From positions 326 to 64,325 of the forward strand of contig UCAG01000013.1 of NCBI GenBank assembly GCA_900470285.1: a stretch of DNA of 64,000 nucleotides, given 5' to 3'. The stretch is from Hyphomicrobiales bacterium. GTDB taxonomy: Bacteria; Pseudomonadota; Alphaproteobacteria; Rhizobiales; Rhizobiaceae. Shown here in pieces: positions 17,196-26,244 of this stretch. The translations under genes and the position numbers were made by a program. The notes below the pieces were generated by a model. That model searched no databases, was not told where the DNA came from, and saw only the letters and a program-made list of their open reading frames with translations. Numbering within the stretch: the first letter of the stretch is position 1; each line of letters starts with the position of its first letter.

Positions 17196-18247
17196 GTGAT
17201 TGCTCTGAAAAGGTCGCGCAATGCCGGATGATCAACCGTTCGCAATGGCACAGACGACGTTTCTATGGTTTGATATCGGGCATTCTGCTGCTGGTTATTC
17301 TGGTGCTGGCCAGTCTGGCTCTGGGCTCCAGAACAATCGCATTGCGCGAAACATTTAATGCTCTGCAAAATTATAACCCTCAGAACGATCTGCATCTGAT
17401 CGTCAGGGAATTGCGTATTCCCCGTACAATAGTTGCGGTATTGGCAGGGTTGGCGCTGGGTGTGGCCGGTGCAATCATGCAGGCAATTACCCGCAATCCG
17501 CTGGCGGAGCCGGGACTCTTAGGTGTTAATGCCGGTGCCGCAGCGGCTGTTGTGAGTGGTATGGTGCTGTTCGGCCTGACCTCGATGCAGCATTATGTCT
17601 GGTTTGCTTTTATCGGAGCCGGACTGGCTGGGGTCATCGTGTTTTTTCTCGGACAGGCACATCTGTCGGGCACTAATCCTGTTCGTCTTGTACTGGCTGG
17701 CGCCGGTTTGTCGATCGTGCTCGCATCGGTGACCGGCATTATTATCGTCAACTCGCCGCTGACGGTGCTGGATCAGGTGCGGCACTGGTCTGCAGGGTCT
17801 GTCGAGGGCAGGGGTTATGATGTGGCTGTCATTCTCGCTGTCGCGGTTTTCATCGGCCTGATCACTGCCATTATCCTTGCCGGAAATCTCAATGCAATAA
17901 CTTTGGGCAGAGATATGGGAGAGGCTTTGGGTGTCAATATCCGGCTGACATGGATCATTGCCTGTAGTGCGGTGATGTTGCTGGCCGGTGCAGCAACAGC
18001 GGCAGCAGGGCCTGTTGGTTTTGCCGGCTTGGTTGCACCGCATATTGCCAGAATGATGACGGGCCCGAATTATCGCTGGATTTTACCTTATTCCGCATTG
18101 TTCTCGGCAATATTACTGCTTGGTGCGGATGTGGTTGGCCGTATCATTGCACCGCCGTCTGAAATTGCTGCCGGTATTATTATCACGCTGATTGGCGGGC
18201 CGTTTTTCATCTTTGTTGCACGTAAATACCGGCTGAATAAACTATGA
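17192..18247 (+). CDS. fepD: Ferric-siderophore ABC transporter permease (FepD)
   Basis: The 351-residue BtuC/FecCD-family permease has about nine to ten hydrophobic helices. It carries the family signatures 'LRIPRTIVAVLAGLALGVAGAIMQAITRNPLAEPGLLGVNAGAA' and 'GPVGFAGLVAPHIARMMTGPNYRWILPYSALFSAILLLGADVVGR'. Starts overlap by 4 bases with both fepB and fepG (ATGA each), so the three are translated together. It forms half of the inner-membrane channel with FepG and is driven by FepC encoded on the other strand. Confidence 0.9.
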   Translation: MSDCSEKVAQCRMINRSQWHRRRFYGLISGILLLVILVLASLALGSRTIALRETFNALQNYNPQNDLHLIVRELRIPRTIVAVLAGLALGVAGAIMQAITRNPLAEPGLLGVNAGAAAAVVSGMVLFGLTSMQHYVWFAFIGAGLAGVIVFFLGQAHLSGTNPVRLVLAGAGLSIVLASVTGIIIVNSPLTVLDQVRHWSAGSVEGRGYDVAVILAVAVFIGLITAIILAGNLNAITLGRDMGEALGVNIRLTWIIACSAVMLLAGAATAAAGPVGFAGLVAPHIARMMTGPNYRWILPYSALFSAILLLGADVVGRIIAPPSEIAAGIIITLIGGPFFIFVARKYRLNKL

Positions 18248-19284
18248 TGAAAACCGGTGATAAAATTATCTTCCGAACAGGCAGTTTTTCCGTTCAGTGG
18301 CGCAGGCGTGTCATAACGGTCTGCTGTATTTTAATGCTTTGTATCATTGCTTTAAGCCTGCTGCATATTAGCAGAGGGACGTTGAGTTTTACCCCGTCCC
18401 AGATCATGGATAGCCTGTTTGGAGCCGGTCATAATCCGACGACTGACCGCGTGATCTGGCGTATTCGCCTGCCACGTTTAGTAACCGCGCTTTTTGTTGG
18501 CGCATCACTTGGTATGGCGGGGTCTGTTTTTCAGTCCATATCGCGTAATGCACTTGGTTCACCGGATATTATCGGTTTCACAACAGGTGCGGCGACAGGC
18601 GCGATTATTCAGATAATCTTGTTTAATGCCGGGCCTTTGGAGACGTCACTTGCAGCTGTGCTTTCCGGTATCGGTGCGGCGATTTTAGTCTTTGTATTGT
18701 CATTGAAAAAGGGCTCTACGGGCGGCTACAGGCTGATCCTGACCGGTATTGGTGTTGGGGCCATACTTTCCGGTATCAATACTGTTTTATTGGTTGCGGG
18801 TGATCTGGATCAGGCCGCATCCGCACAACTTTGGCTGGCAGGCTCACTGAATACACGGACATGGGCACATGCCATACCGGCAGCGCTCGGTTTCGTGCTG
18901 ATTATTCCTGTGGTGATTTTCTATGCGCGCCGTATGAATTTGCTCGAGATGGGGGATGATGCAGCCAGACAGCTGGGCATTGCTACAGAAAAAAGCCGTC
19001 TGATTATGGTTGTTGCTGCCGTGGGGCTGACGGCAATCGCAACGGCTGCGGCGGGGCCGATTGCATTTATCGCGCTTGCTGCGCCGCAGTTGGTGCGCCG
19101 TTTAACGCACTCGCCGGATGTGCCGGTCGTTTCCGGTGCCTTGATGGGGGCTGTTTTACTATTAGGGGCTGATCTGCTCAGCCAGAATTCACCGCTCAAT
19201 CTTAAAATGCCGATTGGTCTTACCACCGGCCTGCTGGGCGGGATTTATCTTTTGTGGCTATTAGGTCGTGAGAGAAAAATTTAA
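18244..19284 (+). CDS. fepG: Ferric-siderophore ABC transporter permease (FepG)
   Basis: The 346-residue protein is the second FecCD-type permease, with 'RLPRLVTALFVGASLGMAGSVFQSISRNALGSPDIIGFTTGAATG' and 'AAGPIAFIALAAPQLVRRLTHSPDVPVVSGALMGAVLLLGADLLSQ'. The 'GSPDIIGF' form and the 'DAARQLGI' cytoplasmic loop fit FepG rather than FepD. It is the last gene of the fepBDG operon and is followed by a strong hairpin. Confidence 0.9.
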   Translation: MMKTGDKIIFRTGSFSVQWRRRVITVCCILMLCIIALSLLHISRGTLSFTPSQIMDSLFGAGHNPTTDRVIWRIRLPRLVTALFVGASLGMAGSVFQSISRNALGSPDIIGFTTGAATGAIIQIILFNAGPLETSLAAVLSGIGAAILVFVLSLKKGSTGGYRLILTGIGVGAILSGINTVLLVAGDLDQAASAQLWLAGSLNTRTWAHAIPAALGFVLIIPVVIFYARRMNLLEMGDDAARQLGIATEKSRLIMVVAAVGLTAIATAAAGPIAFIALAAPQLVRRLTHSPDVPVVSGALMGAVLLLGADLLSQNSPLNLKMPIGLTTGLLGGIYLLWLLGRERKI

Positions 19285-19320
19285 ACGCAGTCTTTTGACC
19301 GGACATTCAGACTATGTGTT

Positions 19321-19354
19321 TCAGGCCATCAGCTTGCCGGAGCGGATGGCCTGA
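19321..19354. terminator. Bidirectional terminator after fepG
   Basis: A perfect 10-bp stem, TCAGGCCATC with GATGGCCTGA, lies between the convergent fepG and receptor genes; it is followed by AGTCTCTTT on the plus strand and preceded by A/T-poor sequence on the other. Confidence 0.7.
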
Positions 19355-19377
19355 AGTCTCTTTAAGGGCAAATTGTT

Positions 19378-22029
19378 TCAGAAACGGGTGCTGAAACTCA
19401 TTTTAAAACTGCGACCGGGTGCTGGGACCAGTCCTGTTGAAAGCGGATCGAGATAATATCGGTCGCCAACATTTTCTACGCTGAAATCAAGCGCAACATC
19501 TTCGTTGAATTTATAACTGCCAAAAAGATCAACGATAGCGCCGGGATGATAATAAGGTGCCTCATTGGCAGAGCCGGTATGCCATTGGAAACCACCATAG
19601 CGTTTACCGAAGAAATAAACGCGGCTGCCAAGGGTCAGTTTCTCTTCGAGAAGATTTACGCCTGTAGTGACATTGCCCGAATATTTTGGTGGTATATTCA
19701 TGACGCCATAGTCAAAGGCCACTCTGTCTGCACCGCATCCGGCGGGGAGAATAAGTGTGATCAGGTTAGCTTCCTTATCACGGCAGAAGGTTGCTTCAGA
19801 ATACAGTGTCAGACCTGCGGAAGCGAAAAAAGCAGAACTGTCATAAGAGGCAGAGAATTCATATCCATTAAATTTAGCCTTATCAATATTGCCCCACTGA
19901 TAACGCCAGAAGCCTTCAGGGTCGACAAAGCGTTCGCGAATGACATAATCATCGTAGGTGTTGTGAAAATAGACTGCTTTGAACCCCAGTCTGTCTTCAT
20001 CCTGAAACACATTGTTACGCAGCAGATTAATGCCGACTTCAATATTGGCAGAGGTTTCCGGCCGCAAATTTGGATTAGGGGATACACCGGAGGCTTGTTT
20101 TACGGCAGTTTCACGCAGGCTGGGCGGACGCCAGCCACTGGTATAGCTACTGAAAATCTGAAAACCGTCTAATGGCTCAACCGTGATGCCAAGGGAAGGA
20201 TTCAGGCGTGTGCCAGACTTTTCATTAAATTCGTCCAGTGTGGTATGTTCGCTTTCATTTTGATAATAGTCATAGCGTAAACTGCCGAACACTGTCAGCC
20301 AGTCTGTTGCTTTAAGGCTTGTATGGTTGAATATACTGGCTAATGTCCGCTCACCATTCGGATTGGCACCCAGATATGTACCGGAAAGACTTGTGCCGCC
20401 ATCTTCTTTGGCGCGCTCACGCACATATTCAATTCCGTTGCGCAGCGATACTGTACCAAGTGCCGTGTCGAAATTTGAAACATTCGTAACATCACCACCG
20501 ATCGTGCGGATACCTGTTTCAACAGATCTTGGCGGGGCACCGTAACTCGCACCACCGCTATAGGCGCGGATCACATTACTTTCAGATGCAATATCCGTGT
20601 ACCAGAGATTAGCAGTGAGGCTGATCAGGTTGCTTTCTTCCGGCTTATATTCATAGGTGGATTTCAATGTATGGGTCTGTGTCCGGCTCAGATCATGTTG
20701 GGCAACACGATAGAATGAGCTGCTGCTGCGAATATAGGGCAAGAAATTTTCGTCCATTTCCCCATATTTGTTCTCGTAATAGATATAGCCAAGTGCGAGA
20801 GAATGTCCGTCGCCCCAGCTGGTTTTGCCTTTCAGCAAAGCTGAGGTCATATCCTGCGATGTGTTGAAAACCTCTTTGCCCGGGCCAAAAGGCGATAGTT
20901 TGGTTTCAGCTTTATAAACCGGAGAATAGTAAGAATCTTTGCCCTTTTTACCGGCGAAGTAGTTGCCTGCCTTACGGCGCGAAATACCTGCGATAAATTC
21001 ATAATCCTCATTGGCATAGGCGCCAACAATATTGCCTGACCAGTTATCGCCGTCAAACATGCCGAAACGTGAATCTCTCGGATAGGTGACTTTATCTTCT
21101 TTACCGGAATTTTTGCTGGTTGGTGGTGGCGATGTTGTATTGCTGCCGAGACCACCCTTGATGCGCAGCGCATAGTTTTTGCCGTCTTTCAAAATATCAG
21201 AGGCTTCAAGCGTGCGCATATTCACAACGCCGCCCATAGCCCCCACACCTCCGGCGGTGGCGACCGGACCTTTGGCAATATCTACACCGCCAAGAAAATC
21301 GGGGTCGACATAGACTTCCGTGCGGCTGCCTCGATAGCCACGATAGGTGTGATTGCTCTGTCGCGTGCCATCGACCATAACATTCACGCGATTTTGCCCT
21401 TGCAGGCCGCGAATATTGACATCCACTGAAGCGCCGACACGGCTGCCCGGTGCAACAACACCCGGTGCTGATTTGAAAATATCGCCGAGTGATGTTGGCG
21501 GGATGCGCTGAATATCCTGAGCAGAAATATAGCTGACGGATCCCGGAGTTGTATAAACAGTCTCCTGCGGGCTGTTGCCGCTGATGATGACAATCGGCGC
21601 AAGAACAGTTGTACCGGCAGGTATATTTTGTGTCGTTGCTCCGGCTGAACGCTTGCTGATAGTGACTGTATTGCCTGATATGCGATAATCCAGATCTGTG
21701 CCGGACATAAGACCGGCCAGTGCATCTTCACGTGCGAATGTGCCTTTTATTCCCCGGGAGCGAAGTCCGCGTACCGTATCAGCCTGAAAAACAAGCTGCA
21801 CGCCGGCGCGGTTGGCGTATTGTAACAGGGCCGACGATAAAGACTGAGCTGTAATGTCAAAGCCGATGCGCTCCTGAGCAAAAGCAGGCAATGCCGGTAC
21901 CACACTCACAGCAATCAGACTGCTTGCAAGCAAGCGGGCAGTCATAAGCGTTGTGATACGATAGTTTTTTACGGAGTTTTGTTTTCTGCTCTGCTTGATT
22001 GTTGTTGCAGCAGCCCGTCTGTTTGTCAT
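19378..22029 (-). CDS. TonB-dependent transducer with STN domain, haem/haemoglobin-receptor-like
   Basis: This 883-residue receptor has a signal peptide ending PAFA (after a long, basic N-region; an inner ATG at 21945 is possible). An STN signalling domain follows ('IGFDITAQSLSSALLQYANRAGVQLVF...', about 50-125), then a TonB-box region 'LAPIVIISGN', a plug and a barrel ending 'MSFSTRF'. 'GWRPPSLRE' followed by 'NPNLRPE' near residues 630-660 resembles the FRAP/NPNL motif of haem and haemoglobin receptors. The STN domain would contact the FecR-like protein encoded upstream, as in FecA and HasR. Haem as ligand is inferred; a ferric siderophore remains possible. No hemophore gene is present. Confidence 0.88.
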   Translation of the reverse strand: MTNRRAAATTIKQSRKQNSVKNYRITTLMTARLLASSLIAVSVVPALPAFAQERIGFDITAQSLSSALLQYANRAGVQLVFQADTVRGLRSRGIKGTFAREDALAGLMSGTDLDYRISGNTVTISKRSAGATTQNIPAGTTVLAPIVIISGNSPQETVYTTPGSVSYISAQDIQRIPPTSLGDIFKSAPGVVAPGSRVGASVDVNIRGLQGQNRVNVMVDGTRQSNHTYRGYRGSRTEVYVDPDFLGGVDIAKGPVATAGGVGAMGGVVNMRTLEASDILKDGKNYALRIKGGLGSNTTSPPPTSKNSGKEDKVTYPRDSRFGMFDGDNWSGNIVGAYANEDYEFIAGISRRKAGNYFAGKKGKDSYYSPVYKAETKLSPFGPGKEVFNTSQDMTSALLKGKTSWGDGHSLALGYIYYENKYGEMDENFLPYIRSSSSFYRVAQHDLSRTQTHTLKSTYEYKPEESNLISLTANLWYTDIASESNVIRAYSGGASYGAPPRSVETGIRTIGGDVTNVSNFDTALGTVSLRNGIEYVRERAKEDGGTSLSGTYLGANPNGERTLASIFNHTSLKATDWLTVFGSLRYDYYQNESEHTTLDEFNEKSGTRLNPSLGITVEPLDGFQIFSSYTSGWRPPSLRETAVKQASGVSPNPNLRPETSANIEVGINLLRNNVFQDEDRLGFKAVYFHNTYDDYVIRERFVDPEGFWRYQWGNIDKAKFNGYEFSASYDSSAFFASAGLTLYSEATFCRDKEANLITLILPAGCGADRVAFDYGVMNIPPKYSGNVTTGVNLLEEKLTLGSRVYFFGKRYGGFQWHTGSANEAPYYHPGAIVDLFGSYKFNEDVALDFSVENVGDRYYLDPLSTGLVPAPGRSFKMSFSTRF

Positions 22030-22132
22030 GAATGTACCAATCCGTTTATGGCGTTCGCTCTAATGAGGGAGTGATAGGCCCTCATGAGATTAAACACCTG
22101 AGATCAGCAGGGTAATGATTGCGGCTGGAGAA

Positions 22133-23059
22133 TTATTTTTTGCCATAGATAAAAGCCGCAAGACCTGTATCAAAAACGCGGATTGGCAGCGCCTCAGCCA
22201 GAACATTCAGTGCATCATGACTGGATTCACTGTTGAAAACAGCCGTGACAGGTATTTCCGCAAGGGTTGCATCGGCGAGAATGATTTTTCCGCGACGATA
22301 GCGTTCCAGTTCGCTGAGGACATAATGTAAGGGTTTATCCTCAAAATAAATGCGCCCCTGCCGCCATGCTTCAGCCTCGGTAAGATTGGCGGGGTGTAGC
22401 TCACCTTTGACATTCCCGGCGTAATCGATCTGCCATCCCGCTTTTATAACAACAGGGGATGTGTTGGCATGATAGAGTTTGACTGCGCTTTCTAAGACTG
22501 TAACGGTTGCTGCATTGCCTATAAGACGAATATCAAACTGTGTGCCAAGAGCCTCGGCAGTACCTGTACCGGCAACCACTTCAAAGGGCCGGTTTGCCAT
22601 AGGCGCAACATTAAACAGGGCTTGTCCGTGATGCAGGATAAGCCGGCGTGTCTCCGCATTGAAATCCAGTGAAAGAGCGGTGTGTGTACCAAGCTGCGCG
22701 GTGCTGCCGTCCGGTAAAGTTACAGACAGTTGTTCCCCTATGCCGGAGAGGTAATCGGCATAAAGAGCAGGATTGAGCAAAAAATAGGACGCGGGCAGTG
22801 CCGCTACAGCCAAACCACCCAATAGCAGGCTGCGCCGGCTGATATTGCGGGATTTCCGGTATTTTTTGTATTCCGGTTTTACAAGATCAAACCGCTCCCA
22901 AAGCAGGGATGCGCGCTGATAGGCGGCCTGATGAGCAGGAGAGCTTGTGAACCATAATGAAAAAGCCTTCTGCTCTTCAGCAGATACTTCTGCATCCTGC
23001 ATTCGCACAAACCATTCAACTGCCTGTTGATAGGCAGGATCGATATTTTCATCCTGCAT
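22133..23059 (-). CDS. FecR-family anti-sigma/sensor protein
   Basis: The 308-residue protein has an N-terminal DUF4880-type cytoplasmic domain (about 5-50: 'QQAVEWFVRMQDAEVSAEEQKAFSLWF'). A membrane segment at 75-92 is preceded by twin Arg (SRRSLLLGG), then come a periplasmic FecR domain ('LPDGSTAQLGTHTALSLDF... GQALFNVA...RPFEVVAGTGTAEALGTQFDI') and a C-terminal STN-like domain. It passes the ligand signal from the receptor to the sigma factor. Its ATG directly follows the TAA of the sigma gene, and the receptor gene follows 103 bases later, the fecIRA order. Confidence 0.9.
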   Translation of the reverse strand: MQDENIDPAYQQAVEWFVRMQDAEVSAEEQKAFSLWFTSSPAHQAAYQRASLLWERFDLVKPEYKKYRKSRNISRRSLLLGGLAVAALPASYFLLNPALYADYLSGIGEQLSVTLPDGSTAQLGTHTALSLDFNAETRRLILHHGQALFNVAPMANRPFEVVAGTGTAEALGTQFDIRLIGNAATVTVLESAVKLYHANTSPVVIKAGWQIDYAGNVKGELHPANLTEAEAWRQGRIYFEDKPLHYVLSELERYRRGKIILADATLAEIPVTAVFNSESSHDALNVLAEALPIRVFDTGLAAFIYGKK

Positions 23060-23566
23060 TTAAGGTTTGTCCGCTTGTAAAACAGCATCAAGTTGTATCA
23101 GTGCGGTAACAACCTGAGAAATGACTGTATTTCGGGATATGCCTTGCCGCGCGGCGACTTCTTCATAAGTCAGACCTTCAATCTTACAGGCGATAAAGGC
23201 TTCACGCCGCCTTTGTGGCAGAGCGGAAATCGCTGTTAAAAGGCGGTGCAATTCACTTCGATGCAGGGCAATCATCTCCGGAGATGGTTGTTGATCTGCA
23301 ATATTTTCGGTCTCAATGCCTTGTAATTCGACGGCGCTACGCCGTTGATGGTCGCGAAGATAATTGAGAGCGAGATTTCTGACTGTACGTGAGGTATAAG
23401 CCGGCTGGTCGAAGAGCGGGCCTTGCGTTTTAAGAATATTCACAAAAGCCTGTTGAACTATATCTTCAGCACTTGTCGGATTGCCGGTAAAACGGCTGGC
23501 TAAAGCGCGAAGCCTCAGTTTTTCAGCTCTATAAAGTCTGGCAAGCCCCAGCGCAAACCCGTCCAT
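23060..23566 (-). CDS. FecI-like ECF sigma factor
   Basis: The 168-residue protein has sigma-70 region 2 (about 10-75: 'AEKLRLRALASRFTGNPTSAEDIVQQAFVNIL...TSRTVRNLALNYLRDHQRR') and region 4 (about 105-155: 'LHRLLTAISALPQRRREAFIACKIEGLTYEEVAARQGISRNTVISQV'), with no region 3, as in ECF factors of the FecI group. It should direct RNA polymerase to the downstream receptor promoter when the FecR-like partner is activated. A TGA-N9-TCA dyad lies about 115 bases upstream, suggesting iron repression of the sigma gene itself. Confidence 0.9.
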   Translation of the reverse strand: MDGFALGLARLYRAEKLRLRALASRFTGNPTSAEDIVQQAFVNILKTQGPLFDQPAYTSRTVRNLALNYLRDHQRRSAVELQGIETENIADQQPSPEMIALHRSELHRLLTAISALPQRRREAFIACKIEGLTYEEVAARQGISRNTVISQVVTALIQLDAVLQADKP

Positions 23567-23678
23567 GTATTTTAACTGGGCTCCAAAATTTCAACCATAG
23601 CTCCATCATGTACAAAATTTCACAGCGAAACTTCGAAGATCATAAGAAAATCAACGTTTGTATTTGATGTTTTATATA

Positions 23679-23693
23679 TGAGATTTTTTATCA
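23679..23693 (-). promoter_or_regulatory. Candidate RirA-type operator upstream of the FecI-like gene
   Basis: TGA-GATTTTTTA-TCA, flanked by A and T to give ATGA/TCAT arms, matches the same TGA-N9-TCA pattern as the site upstream of the TonB receptor at 14228. It sits in the AT-rich promoter region of the sigma gene. Confidence 0.4.
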
Positions 23694-23792
23694 TGTTTTA
23701 TCGGCGGTGACAAGATTTCTTCATGACGGTTGATAGCCGTATAATCAGATGGCAGAGATGCTGACGGCCTTATAAAGCTCTGAGAAAGCGGT

Positions 23793-23827
23793 CGTCACCG
23801 GTGCAAAGGTTTGCAGCACCGGTGACG
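23793..23827 (-). terminator. Hairpin terminator downstream of the MetX-like gene
   Basis: A perfect 12-bp stem, CGTCACCGGTGC with GCACCGGTGACG, and an 11-base loop lies 112 bases after the stop of the MetX-like hydrolase gene on the minus strand. T-runs are weak on both sides. It separates that gene from the sigma factor promoter. Confidence 0.6.
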
Positions 23828-23938
23828 ATAATTGTTTTCTCACCATGAAAGCAGAATTTGCGGCCAGAAATCTTTAAGCCGCCGCCTATGGTTCCTGATG
23901 CAGAAATGATCGCTTTAGCAGCGTATCATTCATAGAGA

Positions 23939-24949
23939 TCATCTTGTTAAAAGGTCAGTAATTGCGCGCTCGATAGCAATGGTATCAGCATCATTCATTC
24001 CTTCACCTGCAACGTGCCCCCATGACGATTTCAAAATCCTCAACTCGGCTCTTGGTATCCGTGATGCTTCCTGAGCGGCATCTTCAACAGGAAAATACAG
24101 ATCGCTGGATGAAGGCATAATAATCGTGTCAGCTTTGATTGATGCCAACGCTTTGTCGAGATCGCCTTGATATGTTTCATTCGCACTAATGTCGGCATGT
24201 TGTCCGGTCCATAGATGCGCAAGGATGTCGTTTGCATCCCGCTTGAGAAACCACCCTTCCCAGAAGTCTACGAGAAAGTCATCAAGCGATGCATAGCCGA
24301 GCGCATATTCATCCAGCCGCTCCCGAAAGAAAGCCTGCGAAAAACCCCATGCTGCGTAGATACGCGCCGCAACTCGAAGGCCGCCAGCTGGCTGGTTGAT
24401 ATAAAATCCTTTGTGATAACCGGCATCCAGTTCGATAGCCGCCCTGACACTGTCGAAAAACAAATGGAAGTGTCGCGAAGTGCGGGCAGCACTTTGAAAA
24501 GTAAAAAGACGTTCGACCATGTCGGGAAAGGCCGCTGCCCACTCAAAAGCCTGCGCTCCGCCCAAAGACCAGCCTATGGCGAGGCGTATCGTTTTAATAG
24601 CGAACTTTTCGGTTAGAAGGCGGTGCTGTTGTCTGACATTGTCGTGGATTGTCACCACCGGAAAGCGGCTTGCATCCGCAGGGGATGGGGTATTGCTGGG
24701 AGAGCTGGACAAGCCATTGCCGAACATATCGGGCACGATGATGAAGTAGCGTTCGGAATCGAGTGCACGCCCCGGACCAATAAGCCATGCCGCATCGTCA
24801 TGTGTGGCCGCGAAGGAGGTCGGATAGAGAATAACGTTGTCTTTGGCAGTGTTTAAGGTTCCGTAAGTTTTGTAAGCCAGTTTTGCGTTACGGATACGAC
24901 GCTTTGATTGCAACTGGATGTCGCCAAGCTCGAATATATTATGTGTCAA
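23939..24949 (-). CDS. Alpha/beta hydrolase of the MetX (homoserine O-acetyltransferase) family, probably not MetX itself
   Basis: The 336-residue alpha/beta-hydrolase fold protein has an N-terminus 'LAYKTYGTLNTAKDNVILYPTSFAATHDDAAWLIGPGRALD' as in MetX-like proteins. The nucleophile elbow is GWSLGG, where true homoserine acetyltransferases usually have GGSMGG. An acid near 'SDLYFPVED' and a His in 'SSWGHVAGEG' complete the triad. Because the elbow differs and no methionine gene is near, a hydrolase of an unknown ester or thioester is more likely. It lies 1 base after the MFS gene on the same strand, so they are co-transcribed. Confidence 0.75.
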   Translation of the reverse strand: MTHNIFELGDIQLQSKRRIRNAKLAYKTYGTLNTAKDNVILYPTSFAATHDDAAWLIGPGRALDSERYFIIVPDMFGNGLSSSPSNTPSPADASRFPVVTIHDNVRQQHRLLTEKFAIKTIRLAIGWSLGGAQAFEWAAAFPDMVERLFTFQSAARTSRHFHLFFDSVRAAIELDAGYHKGFYINQPAGGLRVAARIYAAWGFSQAFFRERLDEYALGYASLDDFLVDFWEGWFLKRDANDILAHLWTGQHADISANETYQGDLDKALASIKADTIIMPSSSDLYFPVEDAAQEASRIPRAELRILKSSWGHVAGEGMNDADTIAIERAITDLLTR

Positions 24950-24950
24950 T

Positions 24951-26126
24951 TTAGTGCTTCCGTTGAATGTTGAGGATGAGCATAAGTGCTAAGGCAGGCA
25001 AAATGGCTGCAAGCAGCAAATTTGTATGAAGATCGAAGCGGTTGACAATTTGCCCGCCTGTGAACGATCCGGCTGCGATACCGATGTTGAAGATTGATAC
25101 GAAAAGTGCTGTTGCGATCTCGATGGCAGATGGCGCGGCTTGCATCATCCACGTCTGCAAGGTGACTGAAACGCCGCCATAGGCCAGCCCCCAAAGGAAG
25201 AGGAGCCCGATCCCTGTGGCGGGCGTTCCGCTCAGGAACGCAAATCCAAGGACTGCCGCCACAAGTGCCATGGCAATGATGCCCAGAGTTGCCCTGATCC
25301 GTTGTGTGGCAATCAAACCTGCCAGAAAGTTCCCTGCGATACCTGCTGCTCCATAAATGAAGAGTAACCCGCTGATCCATTTGGACGGGACATCAGATAT
25401 AGTTTGTAAAATCGGGCGGACGAATGTGTAAGCCATGAAATGCCCTGTGACGAGCAACAGCGTCAGGATCAGGCCAAACTGAACGGATGGACGCTTAATT
25501 TCATTGATAAACTTGCTTATTTTGATGGACTGTTCGACGGGCAGCGCAGGCAAAGCCCACAGATTGAGACCAAATACAATTGCGCTGAAGATAGCCATTG
25601 CACCAAATGCCCAGCGCCAACCGGCTAATTCGCCGATCATGGCGCCGATTGGCACACCCAGTACCGATGCGGCTGCGACACCGCCGAAAATGATTGCCGT
25701 TGCTGTTCCGACCGATTGTATCGGTACAAGTCTTAATGCGAGACCTCCGGCAATAGCCCATATGCCTCCCATACAAAAACCGACAACGACCCGTGCGGCA
25801 AGCAGTGAATAGATCGACGGGGCGACTGCTGAAGCAACATTGGCTGCCGTCAGCAAAACAAGAAGCCCTGTCAGAATCCGGCGTCTGTCGATACTGCCCG
25901 CAACCAATATGACAAAGGGCGCAAAGAAGGCCGCGAGGAGTGCAGGGATCGAGATCATGAGACCGGCAATGCCCATCGAGATATCCAGTGTTCCTGCAAT
26001 AGATGTCATCAAGCCGACAGGCAGCATTTCTGTTGTTACAACCGCAAAAGTCGAGAGACCCACTGCATAGACTGATGGCCAGCCTTGATGCCTTGCGGCT
26101 TGGATTCGTTCATTCTTCAGTTCCAT
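24951..26126 (-). CDS. MFS drug-efflux-type transporter (DHA1 family)
   Basis: The 391-residue, 12-helix protein starts at ATG 26126 (MELKNERIQAARHQGWPSVYAV); an upstream TTG is unlikely. Motifs include 'STFAVVTTEMLPVGLMTSIAGTLDISMGIAGLMISIPALLAAFFAPF', 'GSIDRRRILTGLLVLLTAANVASA' (motif A region) and 'VLGVPIGAMIGELAGWRWAFGAMA' (motif C-like), all typical of AraJ/NepI/SotB-like exporters. It exports small molecules by proton antiport. It is divergent from a LysR gene that probably controls it and is followed by the MetX-like hydrolase. Confidence 0.85.
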   Translation of the reverse strand: MELKNERIQAARHQGWPSVYAVGLSTFAVVTTEMLPVGLMTSIAGTLDISMGIAGLMISIPALLAAFFAPFVILVAGSIDRRRILTGLLVLLTAANVASAVAPSIYSLLAARVVVGFCMGGIWAIAGGLALRLVPIQSVGTATAIIFGGVAAASVLGVPIGAMIGELAGWRWAFGAMAIFSAIVFGLNLWALPALPVEQSIKISKFINEIKRPSVQFGLILTLLLVTGHFMAYTFVRPILQTISDVPSKWISGLLFIYGAAGIAGNFLAGLIATQRIRATLGIIAMALVAAVLGFAFLSGTPATGIGLLFLWGLAYGGVSVTLQTWMMQAAPSAIEIATALFVSIFNIGIAAGSFTGGQIVNRFDLHTNLLLAAILPALALMLILNIQRKH

Positions 26127-26244
26127 AGTGAATGCCTTTGCTTCAGGAGCGGCAGTCCGCCCCAATCGTCAATGCAGTCTTTACTGGGTCTGAAAAATTG
26201 ATAAAGTAGCAATAAAAGGCAACAGATGGGACGAATTGGAAATA

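Noticed and set aside
22063-22085. Hairpin ATGAGGG/CCCTCAT between the FecR-like and receptor genes as a terminator
   Set aside because: The stem is only 7 bp with no T-run, and the receptor is expected to be co-expressed; left out as unsupported.
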